A DNA stretch of 15,047 nt from Clostridia bacterium (GCA_900766045.1 CAAFTW010000018.1:1-15047); one strand, 5' to 3'; numbered from the stretch's first letter, positions 7,232-14,878 are shown. The notes: generated from the sequence alone by a model not told the origin. A program made the numbers and translations.

Positions 7232-8185
7232 ATGAACAACGGCTCTTTCTCTGAATTTAAAATTTTTGCGGGAAATTCTCACCCGGAGTTAGCTTCGGAG
7301 ATTGCCCGGAAACTGGATAAGCCGCTGGGCAGATGCACAGTGACGAAGTTCAGCGATGGCGAGATTTCTGTAAATATCTGGGAAACCGTGCGTGGACGGG
7401 ATATCTATATCGTCCAGTCCACATGCAATCCGGTAAATGACAATCTGATGGAACTTCTGATCATGATTGACGCGATGAAGCGGGCATCTGCCGGCAGAAT
7501 CAACGCGGTCATCCCATATTACGGATACGCCCGTCAGGACCGCAAGGCCAAGGCAAGAGATCCGATCAGCTCCAAACTGGTCGCTAATATGATCGTCGCA
7601 GCGGGAGCAGACCGCGTCCTCACCATGGACCTGCACGCGCCGCAGATTCAGGGATATTTCGATATTCCGGTCGATCATCTGGTGGGAATGCCGATTCTTG
7701 CGAAGTATTTTAAGGAGAAGCGGCTGGAAAATCCGGTCGTCGTATCACCGGATCACGGAAGCGTGACCAGAGCCAGAAACGTCGCGCAGTATCTGGACTG
7801 CCCGATCGCCATTGTCGACAAGCGCCGCCCGGAGCCGAATAAGTCCGAGATTATGAACATCATCGGAGACATTGAAGGTAAAGACTGCGTCATGGTCGAT
7901 GACATGATCGATACAGCAGGAACCATTACCAACGCGGCCAACGCATTGAAGAAGATGGGAGCCAATACCGTCCTGGCAGGAGCCACACACGCGGTTCTTT
8001 CCGGACCAGCGATTCAGCGTCTTCAGGATTCCGCGATTTCAGAGCTGGTTCTTCTGAATACGATTCCGATTCCAGAAGAGAAGCAGATCGATAAGATGAA
8101 GATCCTGTCTGTTGCTCCGATGTTTGCGGAAGCAATCAGCAGAGTCTTTACCAACGGATCCGTCAGTGTTCTGTTTGAGAAGTAG
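7232..8185 (+). CDS. prs: Ribose-phosphate pyrophosphokinase (PRPP synthase)
   Basis: Transfers pyrophosphate from ATP to ribose 5-phosphate to make PRPP, the precursor of purines, pyrimidines, NAD, histidine and tryptophan. It is a cytosolic class I hexamer. From the ATG at 7232 the protein has 317 residues, the usual class I length, and begins FKIFAGNSHPELASEIA. Seen in order are FSDGEISV, the catalytic flexible-loop region YYGYARQDRKAKARDPIS, the MDLHAPQIQGYF motif with H135, and the PRPP-binding loop VDDMIDTAGT at residues 222-231. The start is decided by AGGAGG at 7217-7222. The order GlmU-type gene, prs, pth, mfd is the one known from Bacillus, except that the ctc gene normally between prs and pth is missing here. 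A terminator-like hairpin follows the stop. Confidence 0.97.
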   Translation: MNNGSFSEFKIFAGNSHPELASEIARKLDKPLGRCTVTKFSDGEISVNIWETVRGRDIYIVQSTCNPVNDNLMELLIMIDAMKRASAGRINAVIPYYGYARQDRKAKARDPISSKLVANMIVAAGADRVLTMDLHAPQIQGYFDIPVDHLVGMPILAKYFKEKRLENPVVVSPDHGSVTRARNVAQYLDCPIAIVDKRRPEPNKSEIMNIIGDIEGKDCVMVDDMIDTAGTITNAANALKKMGANTVLAGATHAVLSGPAIQRLQDSAISELVLLNTIPIPEEKQIDKMKILSVAPMFAEAISRVFTNGSVSVLFEK

Positions 8186-8223
8186 GACAAAAAGAATAAA
8201 ACATGTAAAAGGCAAGTGAACAC

Positions 8224-8263
8224 GGTCTGCCGGACAGAGGGCTTACTCTCCGGCAGGCCTTTT
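8224..8263 (+). terminator. Terminator-like hairpin directly before pth
   Basis: GGTCTGCCGG (8224-8233) pairs with CCGGCAGGCC (8250-8259), with one T-G pair, closing a 16-base loop. TTTT (8260-8263) follows. It has the form of an intrinsic terminator with a short T-run, yet the pth start codon lies only 11 bases further on and the ribosome binding site only 2 bases on. A segment AAAAGGC (8207-8213) could pair with GCCTTTT (8257-8263) as a rival structure. It may reduce, rather than end, transcription into pth. Confidence 0.6.
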
Positions 8264-8274
8264 ATGAGGTGTAT

Positions 8275-8946
8275 ATGTATATCATTGCAGGATTGGGAAA
8301 TCCCGGAAAAAAATATGAAAATACCAGACATAATCTGGGGTTTATTATGATCGACCGGCTGGCAGACCAGCTTGGGATCAGCGTAAACCGGAGTAAATTC
8401 AAGGCACTGATCGGAGAAGGCCGGATCGGAAGCGAAAAAGTCATTCTGGTCAAGCCGCAGACGTATATGAATGAAAGCGGCCAGTCCATTCGTGAAGTCA
8501 TGAATTTCTATAAAGTTGATCCGTCCCATCTGATCGTCATTTACGATGATCTGGAAATTCCGGTGGGATCACTGAGGATCCGGCCGCACGGAAGCGCGGG
8601 AACACACAACGGAATGAAGTCCGTCATTTACCAGATTCAGTCGGATCAGTTCCCGAGAATCAGAATCGGTACGGGATCAGAACATATGGGAGATATTATT
8701 TCCTTCGTCCTGGGCGGGTTTAAGAAAGACGAGATTCACCCTCTTGAAGAGGCCGTCGATAATGCCTGCCGCGCCGCAGAATGCATCGTGAAAGGTGATG
8801 TCAATCTGGCAATGAACCGCTACAATACGAAGCATAAGAAGAAAAAGAAGAAGAAAGCTGCAGCAGAAGAGTCTGCAGAGCAGTCCGGCAGTGTGAAAGA
8901 CAGCGCACCAGACAAGCATAAAGTTTCGGAGGCAGAGAATGAGTAA
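8275..8946 (+). CDS. pth: Peptidyl-tRNA hydrolase with a lysine-rich C-terminal tail
   Basis: Cleaves peptidyl-tRNA released from ribosomes, recycling tRNA; in Bacillota it is also linked to release of chains in ribosome quality control. The 223-residue protein begins YIIAGLGNPGKKY. Catalytic and substrate residues are all present: N9 (GLGNPG), H19 (TRHNLGF), N66 (TYMNESGQS), D91 (IYDDLEIP) and N112 (GTHNGMKS). The ATG at 8275 is chosen because GAGG (8266-8269) lies 5 bases before it and the N-terminus then matches the family. A GTG at 8269 would add two residues and overlap the binding site. The fold ends at about residue 185. Residues 186-223 are an extra tail starting KHK with seven lysines in a row (188-194), then Ala, Glu and Ser rich. 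The usual length is 185-195. The last 8 bases overlap mfd. Confidence 0.95.
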   Translation: MYIIAGLGNPGKKYENTRHNLGFIMIDRLADQLGISVNRSKFKALIGEGRIGSEKVILVKPQTYMNESGQSIREVMNFYKVDPSHLIVIYDDLEIPVGSLRIRPHGSAGTHNGMKSVIYQIQSDQFPRIRIGTGSEHMGDIISFVLGGFKKDEIHPLEEAVDNACRAAECIVKGDVNLAMNRYNTKHKKKKKKKAAAEESAEQSGSVKDSAPDKHKVSEAENE

Positions 8947-11900
8947 TAAAGGAGTGACAGGTATTTCCGGAGTGACAGAAAGCCGCTCCGCTCTGATCAT
9001 ATCCAGAATAATCAGAAATAACCCGGGGAAGACGCTGATCCTGACCGCCACACAGAAACAGGCAGAAAAACTGGCTTCGGATCTGGAGTTTTTCCTGAAA
9101 AAAGACGTTCTCGTCATGCCGAATGAGGACCAGCTGTTTCTGAACTATGAAACCAGAGGAAACTCCCAGCAGATGAAACGTCTGAAGGGACTGAAGGCAC
9201 TCATGGAGCAGGAAGACTGCATCGTTGCCGCGCCGGTAAGTGCGGCGGTCCGGCCGATGATGCCGCACGCTCTTTTGTCAGAAAAGACTGTGCGCCTGGA
9301 ATACGGAAAAGACGCAGATCTGAAAAAGATCGCTGAGAAACTGAGAGATCTGGGTTATGAACGTATGAGCATGGTTGAGGGAAGAGGCGAATTCAGCATC
9401 CGCGGAGGAATTCTGGATGTGTTTACGCCAGATGCTGAGAACCCTTACCGCGTTGAATTCTTCGATACGGAAGTGGATTCTATCAGAACCTTTGACATTG
9501 ATACACAGCGATCCACCGGAGACAAGCTGAAAACGATTACGATCAGCGCCGCTCAGGACCTTCTGGCAGACCGAGAGCTTTTTCAGAAGGCAGCGAAAAA
9601 ACTTTCCGATGCCTATACGAAACAGGTTAAAAAACTGAGTGAATCGGCGGAATTTCTGGAGGCGTCCCACCATCTGGAGCGGAGAAGAGATCAGCTGGTT
9701 GAATACATCGAGAACGTCTCAAACCTGCAGCTTCTGGGAAATTACCTGCACTATTTCTATGACGACAGGGAGTACCTCTGGGATTATATGGGAGAGGGTA
9801 CGCTGATCGTCGACGACCCGGACCGCATTACGGAATTCCTGGACACTCGGACCAAGGAGCAGAAGCAGGATTTCCAGACCATGCTGGAGCGCGGCCAGAT
9901 CGCGCCGGAAGACATGAAGATGATGACAGGCCGTGAGGAACTTCTGAAGAGTTATCGCTGCCGCCCGCTCTATGTCATCACCCCGTTCCCGAAACAGGTG
10001 AAGGGAATATCTGAATATACGCAGGTTTACGACTATCACTGCCGGCAGGTGCCAGAGTTTAACGGACGTCTGGAGCTTCTGGCAGATGAAATCCAGGCGC
10101 AGCTGAAAAATAAGGTGAAAGTCACCATCGTCTGCAGCACATTGGAGCGGAAAAAGAACCTGCGCGAGTTCCTGCAGAATAAGGGGCTGGCTTCAAAAGT
10201 CACGTTTGAAGACGGCATCCTGTCCAGCGGAATGCTTTTCCCGGAAGAAAAGTTCTGTTACATCAGTGATCTGGATATTTTCGGAGGGAGAAGAACCCCG
10301 CGCCGCAGAAAACGCCGCAAGACAAAAGGTGAGGAGCTTCAGAGCTTTACCGATCTGAAGAAGGGCGATTATGTCGTTCATGAGAACCACGGAATTGGAA
10401 AATTTGAGGGAATCGAGCAGCTGAATCTTCACGGCGAAAAGAAGGATTACCTGAAAATCAAGTATGCAGGCAGCGATATTCTCTACGTTCCAGTCGAGCA
10501 GTTCGACATCGTGCAGAAGTACATCGGAGCGGAAGGTACCGTGCCGAAGATGAACAAGCTGTCCGGAACCGAGTGGAAGACGGCCAAGGCCAAGGCCAAG
10601 AAGGCCATTGCGGATATGGCTGACGAGCTGATCAAACTCTACGCAGAGCGTGAAGTGACCAGGGGATACGCCTTTAGCCCGGACACCGAATGGCAGAAGG
10701 AGTTTGAAGAGAGTTTCCCATACGTGGAAACCGATGATCAGCTGAGAGCGATTGAAGAAATCAAGGCCGATATGGAAAAGCCGGTGGCCATGGACCGCCT
10801 CCTCTGCGGCGACGTAGGATTCGGAAAGACGGAAGTTGCCGCCCGTGCGATGTTCAAGTGTATAGCCGACGGGAAGCAGGCAGCCATGCTGGTTCCGACC
10901 ACCCTGCTTGCCAATCAGCATTACTACACACTAAAATCCAGATTTGAGAAATTCCCGCTGAAAGTCGAGATGATTTCCAGATTCCGCTCAGAAGCCGAGC
11001 AGAAAGAGATTGTGAAGAGGCTGAAAACAGGCGATATCGACCTGATCATCGGCACCCACCGGCTGCTGTCTAAGGATGTGAAATTCAAGGATCTGGGACT
11101 TCTGGTCATCGATGAGGAGCAGCGGTTCGGCGTCAAGCATAAGGAAAAAATCAAGGAGATGAAGAAGAACGTCGATGTTCTGACCCTTTCCGCGACACCG
11201 ATCCCGAGAACCCTGAACATGTCCATGACTGGAATCAAAGACATGAGTGTCATCTCCGAGCCGCCGGAAGACCGTTTTCCGGTGCAGACCTATGTCATGG
11301 AAATGGACGACGGAGTGATCCGCGAGGCGATCATGAGAGAGATGGACAGAGGCGGCCAGACCTTTGTCATTTACAACCGTGTCCGCGGCATCAACCAGAT
11401 CGCGGAACGCATCATGAAGGCCGTTCCGGAAGCCAGAGTTATCGTCGGACACGGACAGATGAGCGAGCAGACTCTGGAAGATGTCATGCTGAACTTTGTC
11501 AACCATGAGAGCGACGTTCTGGTAGCGACAACGATCGTCGAGTCCGGAATCGACGTGCCGAACGCCAATACCCTGATCGTTCTGGACGCAGACCGTTACG
11601 GCCTGTCCCAGCTCTATCAGCTGAGGGGACGTGTCGGCCGATCCAGCCGCATGGCGTACGCTTACCTGATGTACCAGAAAGATAAAGTTCTGACAGAAGT
11701 TGCCGAGAAGCGCCTGCGGGCCGTAAGGGAATTTACCGAATTCGGATCCGGATTTAAAGTTGCCATGCGTGACCTGCAGATCAGAGGTGCAGGAAACCTC
11801 CTCGGAAGCGAACAGAGCGGACATATTATGAACATCGGATACGAACTCTATGCAAAACTGGTGAACGATGAGGTCCGCCGCATCAAGGGCGAGAGCATCG

Positions 11901-12403
11901 CGGAGAATCCTGAGGAGACTTCCGTAGAGCTCGCCGTTTCCGCCAATATTCCGGACTGGTACATCCAGGATGAGGTCCTGAAGATCCAGATGTATAAGAA
12001 GATCGCCACCGTACGCACAACAGAGGACGAGGAGTCCATGTACGACGAGCTGGTCGACCGCTTCGGCGATGTTCCTAAGGAGACCATGAACCTGATCAAG
12101 GTTTCCCGCATCCGCTGGCTTGCCGAGGGCATGGCCGTGACCAGAATTTATGAACAGGGACCCTACGTGCTTCTGTCCTTCGATGAGAAGAACCCGCTGA
12201 ATCCGATGAGCATCATCCACCTGAATGAAGTGTTCGGCGCAAGAGTCTTCGTCCACGGCGGAGTCAAGCCGTTTATCCGCATTCCGCTGGTCCGCCGGCA
12301 CGAGCTGGAGGACGTCATTAAACTGCTTGAGACCCTGAACGAGGAACCAGAAGGCGCAGCGCAGATCCCGGAAGCAGCCGGAAAGAAAACCGCCGGAAAT
12401 TGA
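8939..12403 (+). CDS. mfd: Transcription-repair coupling factor
   Basis: An ATP-driven DNA translocase that pushes stalled RNA polymerase off DNA and recruits UvrA. At 1154 residues it is full length (Bacillus about 1177). Domains in order: the UvrB-like N-terminal module (about 1-200, with EFSIRGGILDVFTP); the RNA polymerase interaction domain from residue 470 (LKKGDYVVHENHGIGKFEG to about 565); and the RecG-like translocase with Walker A GDVGFGKTE (624-632), DEEQRFG at 725, SATPIPRT at 751 and GRVGRS from 897. The translocation motif region MRDLQIRGAGNLLG and the C-terminal TRCF domain (from about 1000, VELAVSANIPDWYI) follow. The ATG at 8939 lies within the end of pth (8-base overlap), with GGAGG 6 bases upstream, so translation is probably coupled. 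The Bacillus genes fin (before mfd) and spoVT (after) are absent here. Confidence 0.97.
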   Translation: MSNKGVTGISGVTESRSALIISRIIRNNPGKTLILTATQKQAEKLASDLEFFLKKDVLVMPNEDQLFLNYETRGNSQQMKRLKGLKALMEQEDCIVAAPVSAAVRPMMPHALLSEKTVRLEYGKDADLKKIAEKLRDLGYERMSMVEGRGEFSIRGGILDVFTPDAENPYRVEFFDTEVDSIRTFDIDTQRSTGDKLKTITISAAQDLLADRELFQKAAKKLSDAYTKQVKKLSESAEFLEASHHLERRRDQLVEYIENVSNLQLLGNYLHYFYDDREYLWDYMGEGTLIVDDPDRITEFLDTRTKEQKQDFQTMLERGQIAPEDMKMMTGREELLKSYRCRPLYVITPFPKQVKGISEYTQVYDYHCRQVPEFNGRLELLADEIQAQLKNKVKVTIVCSTLERKKNLREFLQNKGLASKVTFEDGILSSGMLFPEEKFCYISDLDIFGGRRTPRRRKRRKTKGEELQSFTDLKKGDYVVHENHGIGKFEGIEQLNLHGEKKDYLKIKYAGSDILYVPVEQFDIVQKYIGAEGTVPKMNKLSGTEWKTAKAKAKKAIADMADELIKLYAEREVTRGYAFSPDTEWQKEFEESFPYVETDDQLRAIEEIKADMEKPVAMDRLLCGDVGFGKTEVAARAMFKCIADGKQAAMLVPTTLLANQHYYTLKSRFEKFPLKVEMISRFRSEAEQKEIVKRLKTGDIDLIIGTHRLLSKDVKFKDLGLLVIDEEQRFGVKHKEKIKEMKKNVDVLTLSATPIPRTLNMSMTGIKDMSVISEPPEDRFPVQTYVMEMDDGVIREAIMREMDRGGQTFVIYNRVRGINQIAERIMKAVPEARVIVGHGQMSEQTLEDVMLNFVNHESDVLVATTIVESGIDVPNANTLIVLDADRYGLSQLYQLRGRVGRSSRMAYAYLMYQKDKVLTEVAEKRLRAVREFTEFGSGFKVAMRDLQIRGAGNLLGSEQSGHIMNIGYELYAKLVNDEVRRIKGESIAENPEETSVELAVSANIPDWYIQDEVLKIQMYKKIATVRTTEDEESMYDELVDRFGDVPKETMNLIKVSRIRWLAEGMAVTRIYEQGPYVLLSFDEKNPLNPMSIIHLNEVFGARVFVHGGVKPFIRIPLVRRHELEDVIKLLETLNEEPEGAAQIPEAAGKKTAGN

Positions 12404-12441
12404 TGTCCGGCCGTGATCAATGAATAGAAAGGAAGTAGACT

Positions 12442-13731
12442 ATGCTTTTTCGTGACATTACAATTTTAGATGAAAATCTGGACGTGCAGGAGCACATGTA
12501 CGTAGGGACAAAAGACAAACGCATCGCTTATATCGGTAAAGCGATGCCGCAAGAAGACTACGGGGAAGTTTATGACGGTCAGGGACGTCTCCTGATGCCG
12601 GGATTCTACAACACCCATGCACATTCCCCGATGGCACTGATGAGAGGATACGGAGAAAATCTGAAACTTCAGGACTGGTTGAACACGCGGATATTCCCCT
12701 TTGAAGCCAAGCTGGATTCGGATGCCGTCTACTGGGGCACACTGCTCTGCATGGCAGAATCACTCCGTTTCGGTATCGTTTCGACCTCTGATATGTATTA
12801 TTTTGTCCCTGATATCGCCCACGCTGTCATCGACAGCGGCGCAAAAAACAATATCTCCCGCTCTCTGACTAACTTCGACGGCACACCGTTCGAAAAGATG
12901 GATTCCGTCAAAGAGCTGGAAGAAGCATACCAGAGCCTGAACGGTGCCGCAGACGGAAGAGTTGTCATCGAAGCCAGCCTGCACGCTGAGTATACTTCAG
13001 ACGAAAACACCGCGCGTTCTCTTGCTGCATGGTGTAAAGAAAACGGCGCAAGAATGCATGTCCATGTATCTGAAACGAAAACTGAACATGAAGAATGCAG
13101 GCAGCGTCACGATGGAAAGACCCCGGTTCAGTATCTGAACGACTGCGGAATTTTCGACGTTCCGTCCATCGCGGCACACTGCGTCTGGATTGAAGGAGAA
13201 GACTACGACATCCTGAAAGATAAGGGTGTAACCGTTGCGACCAATCCATGCAGCAATCTGAAGCTCGCCAGCGGAATCTGTAACAGTGCAGAAATCCTGA
13301 AGCACGGCATCAATCTGGCCATCGGAACAGACAGCGTAGCCAGCAACAACAGCCTGAACTTCCTTGAGGAGATGAAAACCCTTGCTATGATCGGAAAGGT
13401 CAAAGCGGAAGATCCGACCGTTCTGACGCCAAAACAGGTCATCTACGCGGCAACCAGAGCCGGAGCCCTGGCCCAGGGACGCACAGACTGCGGTATCATG
13501 AAAGAAGGCGCCCGCGCCGATCTGATCGTCCTGAACACCGACGTACCGAACATGCACCCGATCCACGACCTGGTCAACAACATCGTTTACTCCGCATCCG
13601 GAAGCGATATTCTCCTGACCATGGCAGACGGAAAGGTATTGTATCAGGACGGAGAATACAAGACCATCGATATCGAAGAAACCATTGCCAGAACAGAAGA
13701 GGCTGTACGCCGCATCCTGAATCAGCTTTAA
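12442..13731 (+). CDS. Amidohydrolase of the MTA/SAH deaminase - SsnA type
   Basis: A 429-residue metal-dependent hydrolase of the amidohydrolase superfamily, in the subgroup with 5-methylthioadenosine/S-adenosylhomocysteine deaminase (MtaD), chlorohydrolases and SsnA. The composite beta domain holds both ends. The barrel has H59 and H61 (NTHAHS), H208 and E211 (HVSET), H246 (AAHCVW) and D297 (GTDSVASNNSLN), the single-metal site of this subgroup, plus NPCSNLKLASG. MRGYGENLKLQDWL after the first motif is very like MtaD. MtaD proteins usually read GTDGAASNN where this one has GTDSVASNN, so guanine-, cytosine- or other aminohydrolase activity cannot be excluded. It follows mfd by 38 bases with AAAGGA 8 bases before the start and is probably cotranscribed. 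Purine-ring deamination would fit next to prs only loosely. I leave the gene unnamed. Confidence 0.85.
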   Translation: MLFRDITILDENLDVQEHMYVGTKDKRIAYIGKAMPQEDYGEVYDGQGRLLMPGFYNTHAHSPMALMRGYGENLKLQDWLNTRIFPFEAKLDSDAVYWGTLLCMAESLRFGIVSTSDMYYFVPDIAHAVIDSGAKNNISRSLTNFDGTPFEKMDSVKELEEAYQSLNGAADGRVVIEASLHAEYTSDENTARSLAAWCKENGARMHVHVSETKTEHEECRQRHDGKTPVQYLNDCGIFDVPSIAAHCVWIEGEDYDILKDKGVTVATNPCSNLKLASGICNSAEILKHGINLAIGTDSVASNNSLNFLEEMKTLAMIGKVKAEDPTVLTPKQVIYAATRAGALAQGRTDCGIMKEGARADLIVLNTDVPNMHPIHDLVNNIVYSASGSDILLTMADGKVLYQDGEYKTIDIEETIARTEEAVRRILNQL

Positions 13732-13941
13732 AACCAGTTATTCACGTGTGGCCGCAGACACTCGCAGGACAAAATTCAATACGCAAGATATAGCGCTGGG
13801 ATAAATTCCCTTATACCGGATTCTGTATAGATACCGTAAATGTAATCAGATAAAAGAACAACAATTACGCATATCTTCTGCTGCTCTGCGTGACGAAAAT
13901 CGCGAAAGTGAGTAAAATCAGTGCTTTTGGGTGATAAGGTA

Positions 13942-13970
13942 TTGACAAATACAGGTTGAGATGCGAAAAT
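13942..13970 (+). promoter_or_regulatory. Promoter of hup
   Basis: Perfect TTGACA (13942-13947), a 17-base spacer and GAAAAT (13965-13970), a 4 of 6 match. Transcription would start near 13977. The 210 bases upstream, back to the amidohydrolase stop, hold no gene and no clear terminator. Confidence 0.55.
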
Positions 13971-13987
13971 AACAGAAGTAAATTTTC

Positions 13988-14003
13988 CGTGATGAGAATC
14001 ACG
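13988..14003 (+). promoter_or_regulatory. Hairpin with GNRA-type loop in the hup leader
   Basis: CGTGAT (13988-13993) and ATCACG (13998-14003) pair perfectly around GAGA, which fits the stable GNRA tetraloop class. It ends 6 bases before the ribosome binding site AGGAGG (14010-14015), about 11 bases after the predicted transcription start. Confidence 0.5.
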
Positions 14004-14024
14004 ACTATGAGGAGGATAATAAGA

Positions 14025-14303
14025 ATGAATAAGGCAGAACTTGTTGCTGCAGTAGCAGAGAAGACAAATTTTACTAAGAAAGACGCAGAAGTTGCGATTA
14101 ATGCATTTCTGTCTACAATAGAAGACGCACTCGTAAAGGGTGAAAAGGTTCAGCTGATCGGATTTGGTACATTCGATACACGCGACAGAAAGGCTCGTCA
14201 GGGAAGAAATCCTAGAAAGCCGGATGAGGTTATCGATATCCCGGCATCCAAGGCTCCAGTATTCAAGGCTGGAAAGGCTCTGAAGGACGCTGTCAATAAA
14301 TAG
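14025..14303 (+). CDS. hup: HU-family DNA-binding protein
   Basis: A small abundant nucleoid protein that bends and compacts DNA as a dimer. The 92 residues are the classic HU length: helix-turn-helix dimer part MNKAELVAAVAEKT, the saddle GFGTFDTRDRKARQGRNP, the intercalating proline P63 at the arm tip, and the C-terminal helix FKAGKALKDAVNK. The ATG at 14025 is chosen because AGGAGG (14010-14015) is 9 bases before it and the N-terminus matches HU exactly. The frame is open to 13956, but those 23 residues have no ribosome binding site and overlap the promoter region. It has its own promoter and a strong terminator, so it is a single-gene unit. In related Clostridia hup also sits next to the yabO/rqcP gene. 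Confidence 0.97.
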   Translation: MNKAELVAAVAEKTNFTKKDAEVAINAFLSTIEDALVKGEKVQLIGFGTFDTRDRKARQGRNPRKPDEVIDIPASKAPVFKAGKALKDAVNK

Positions 14304-14340
14304 TCCAGCGTGGAATCATACCAGAATAAAGAAATTATCA

Positions 14341-14374
14341 GCTGCCGCATTTCATCCATGCGGCAGCTTTTCTT
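14341..14374 (+). terminator. Intrinsic terminator after hup
   Basis: GCTGCCGCAT (14341-14350) and ATGCGGCAGC (14358-14367) pair perfectly over 10 bp around a 7-base loop, and TTTTCTT (14368-14374) follows. It lies 37 bases after the hup stop and is the clearest terminator in the window. Confidence 0.93.
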
Positions 14375-14386
14375 ATTGTCTGCCCG

Positions 14387-14461
14387 TTAGACGACAACAA
14401 GATACCCGGGCACCCATCTGACGCTTCAGCGTCGTGGAAGGGTGGGGTTCTTGTTGTCTAA
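14387..14461. repeat. Imperfect 75-base palindromic element before rqcP
   Basis: Outer arms TTAGACGACAACAAGA (14387-14402) and TCTTGTTGTCTAA (14449-14461) pair over 13 bp, leaving three bases bulged on the left. Two ACCC blocks at 14404-14407 and 14412-14415 face GGGT-type blocks at 14440-14448. A central perfect hairpin GACGC-TTCA-GCGTC lies at 14420-14433. The right half, a small hairpin followed by GTGG and a G-rich run, reminds me of the ends of IS200/IS605-type elements. It could instead be a structured leader RNA of rqcP. It starts 13 bases after the hup terminator and ends 32 bases before the rqcP start. Confidence 0.6.
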
Positions 14462-14493
14462 TACGTTGAAAATGGAGAAGGGAAAGGAGATCT

Positions 14494-14742
14494 ATGAGGA
14501 TCGATAAGTATCTGAAGAATTCAAGAATCATAAAGAGACGTACGGTAGCAAAAGAAGCATGCGAGCAGGAACGTGTTTCTGTAAACGGAAGAACCGCAAA
14601 GCCGGGCACAGAAGTTGAGCCGGGAGATACCGTCCATATCGAGTTCGGAAACGGCTCTGTAACGTTTAAAGTTCTGGCCGTACCAAACGCAGTCAGGAAG
14701 GAAGACGCAGCGTCCATGTATGAGATTATTGAGTCTGCGTAA
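14494..14742 (+). CDS. rqcP: S4-domain RNA-binding protein RqcP (YabO)
   Basis: An 82-residue protein that is almost entirely one S4 RNA-binding domain (MRIDKYLKNSRIIKRRTVAKEAC, then VSVNGRTAKPGTEVEPGD). It matches the YabO/Hsp15-like family. In Bacillota this protein acts with RqcH on obstructed 50S subunits, helping to add the C-terminal alanine tail to stuck chains. Length and N-terminus fit RqcP. AGGAG (14485-14489) lies 4 bases before the ATG. The gene comes after a terminator and a palindromic element. I could not place its promoter with confidence. In Bacillus yabP, yabQ and divIC follow; here a ribosomal RNA promoter region follows instead. No terminator is visible after its stop, so read-through into the rRNA operon is possible. 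Confidence 0.92.
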   Translation: MRIDKYLKNSRIIKRRTVAKEACEQERVSVNGRTAKPGTEVEPGDTVHIEFGNGSVTFKVLAVPNAVRKEDAASMYEIIESA

Positions 14743-14772
14743 AAAGAAATTTCGATTTTCGTAAAAAAGTCC

Positions 14773-14801
14773 TTGCAATGAGAGGGTAATTAGGGTAATA
14801 T
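14773..14801 (+). promoter_or_regulatory. rrn-type promoter P1
   Basis: TTGCAA (14773-14778), a 17-base spacer and TAATAT (14796-14801). An A/T-rich stretch at 14743-14770 could act as an UP element. The start would be near 14808, where a hairpin CGCTCT-GAG-AGAGCG (14809-14823) begins. Confidence 0.75.
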
Positions 14802-14812
14802 AGAGAAGCGCT

Positions 14813-14878
14813 CTGAGAGAGCGGGTTGATCTCGCGCCTGAGAGTGCCTATATACCGCCAAAATCGATGTCTGAGAGA
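14813..14878 (+). repeat. Three copies of CTGAGAG between rrn P1 and P2
   Basis: CTGAGAG occurs at 14813, 14838 and 14871, with CTGAGAGA in the first and third. Spacings of 25 and 33 bases do not suggest a regular array. The first copy overlaps the P1 hairpin loop. Confidence 0.4.

Noticed and set aside
8842..8864. Programmed frameshift in the lysine run of pth, feeding into mfd
   Set aside because: The run of A bases is broken by G every few positions and does not give the A-AAA-AAG heptamer; mfd has its own ribosome binding site and start.
10988..12301. 437-residue open frame on the minus strand, opposite mfd
   Set aside because: Antisense to conserved mfd helicase motifs, with no recognisable domain or ribosome binding site.
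13956..14024. Longer HU start at 13956
   Set aside because: It would add 23 residues unlike any HU and overlaps the promoter -10 region; the AGGAGG site at 14010-14015 supports 14025.
14341..14461. CRISPR repeats or a tRNA in the hup-rqcP gap
   Set aside because: There are no repeated direct units, and the foldback cannot be drawn as a cloverleaf with an anticodon arm and CCA-side stem.
14809..14878. TPP riboswitch suggested by CTGAGA motifs
   Set aside because: The other conserved part of the thi box, with ACCC then TTGAACCTGAT, is absent, and the motif lies between two rRNA-type promoters.
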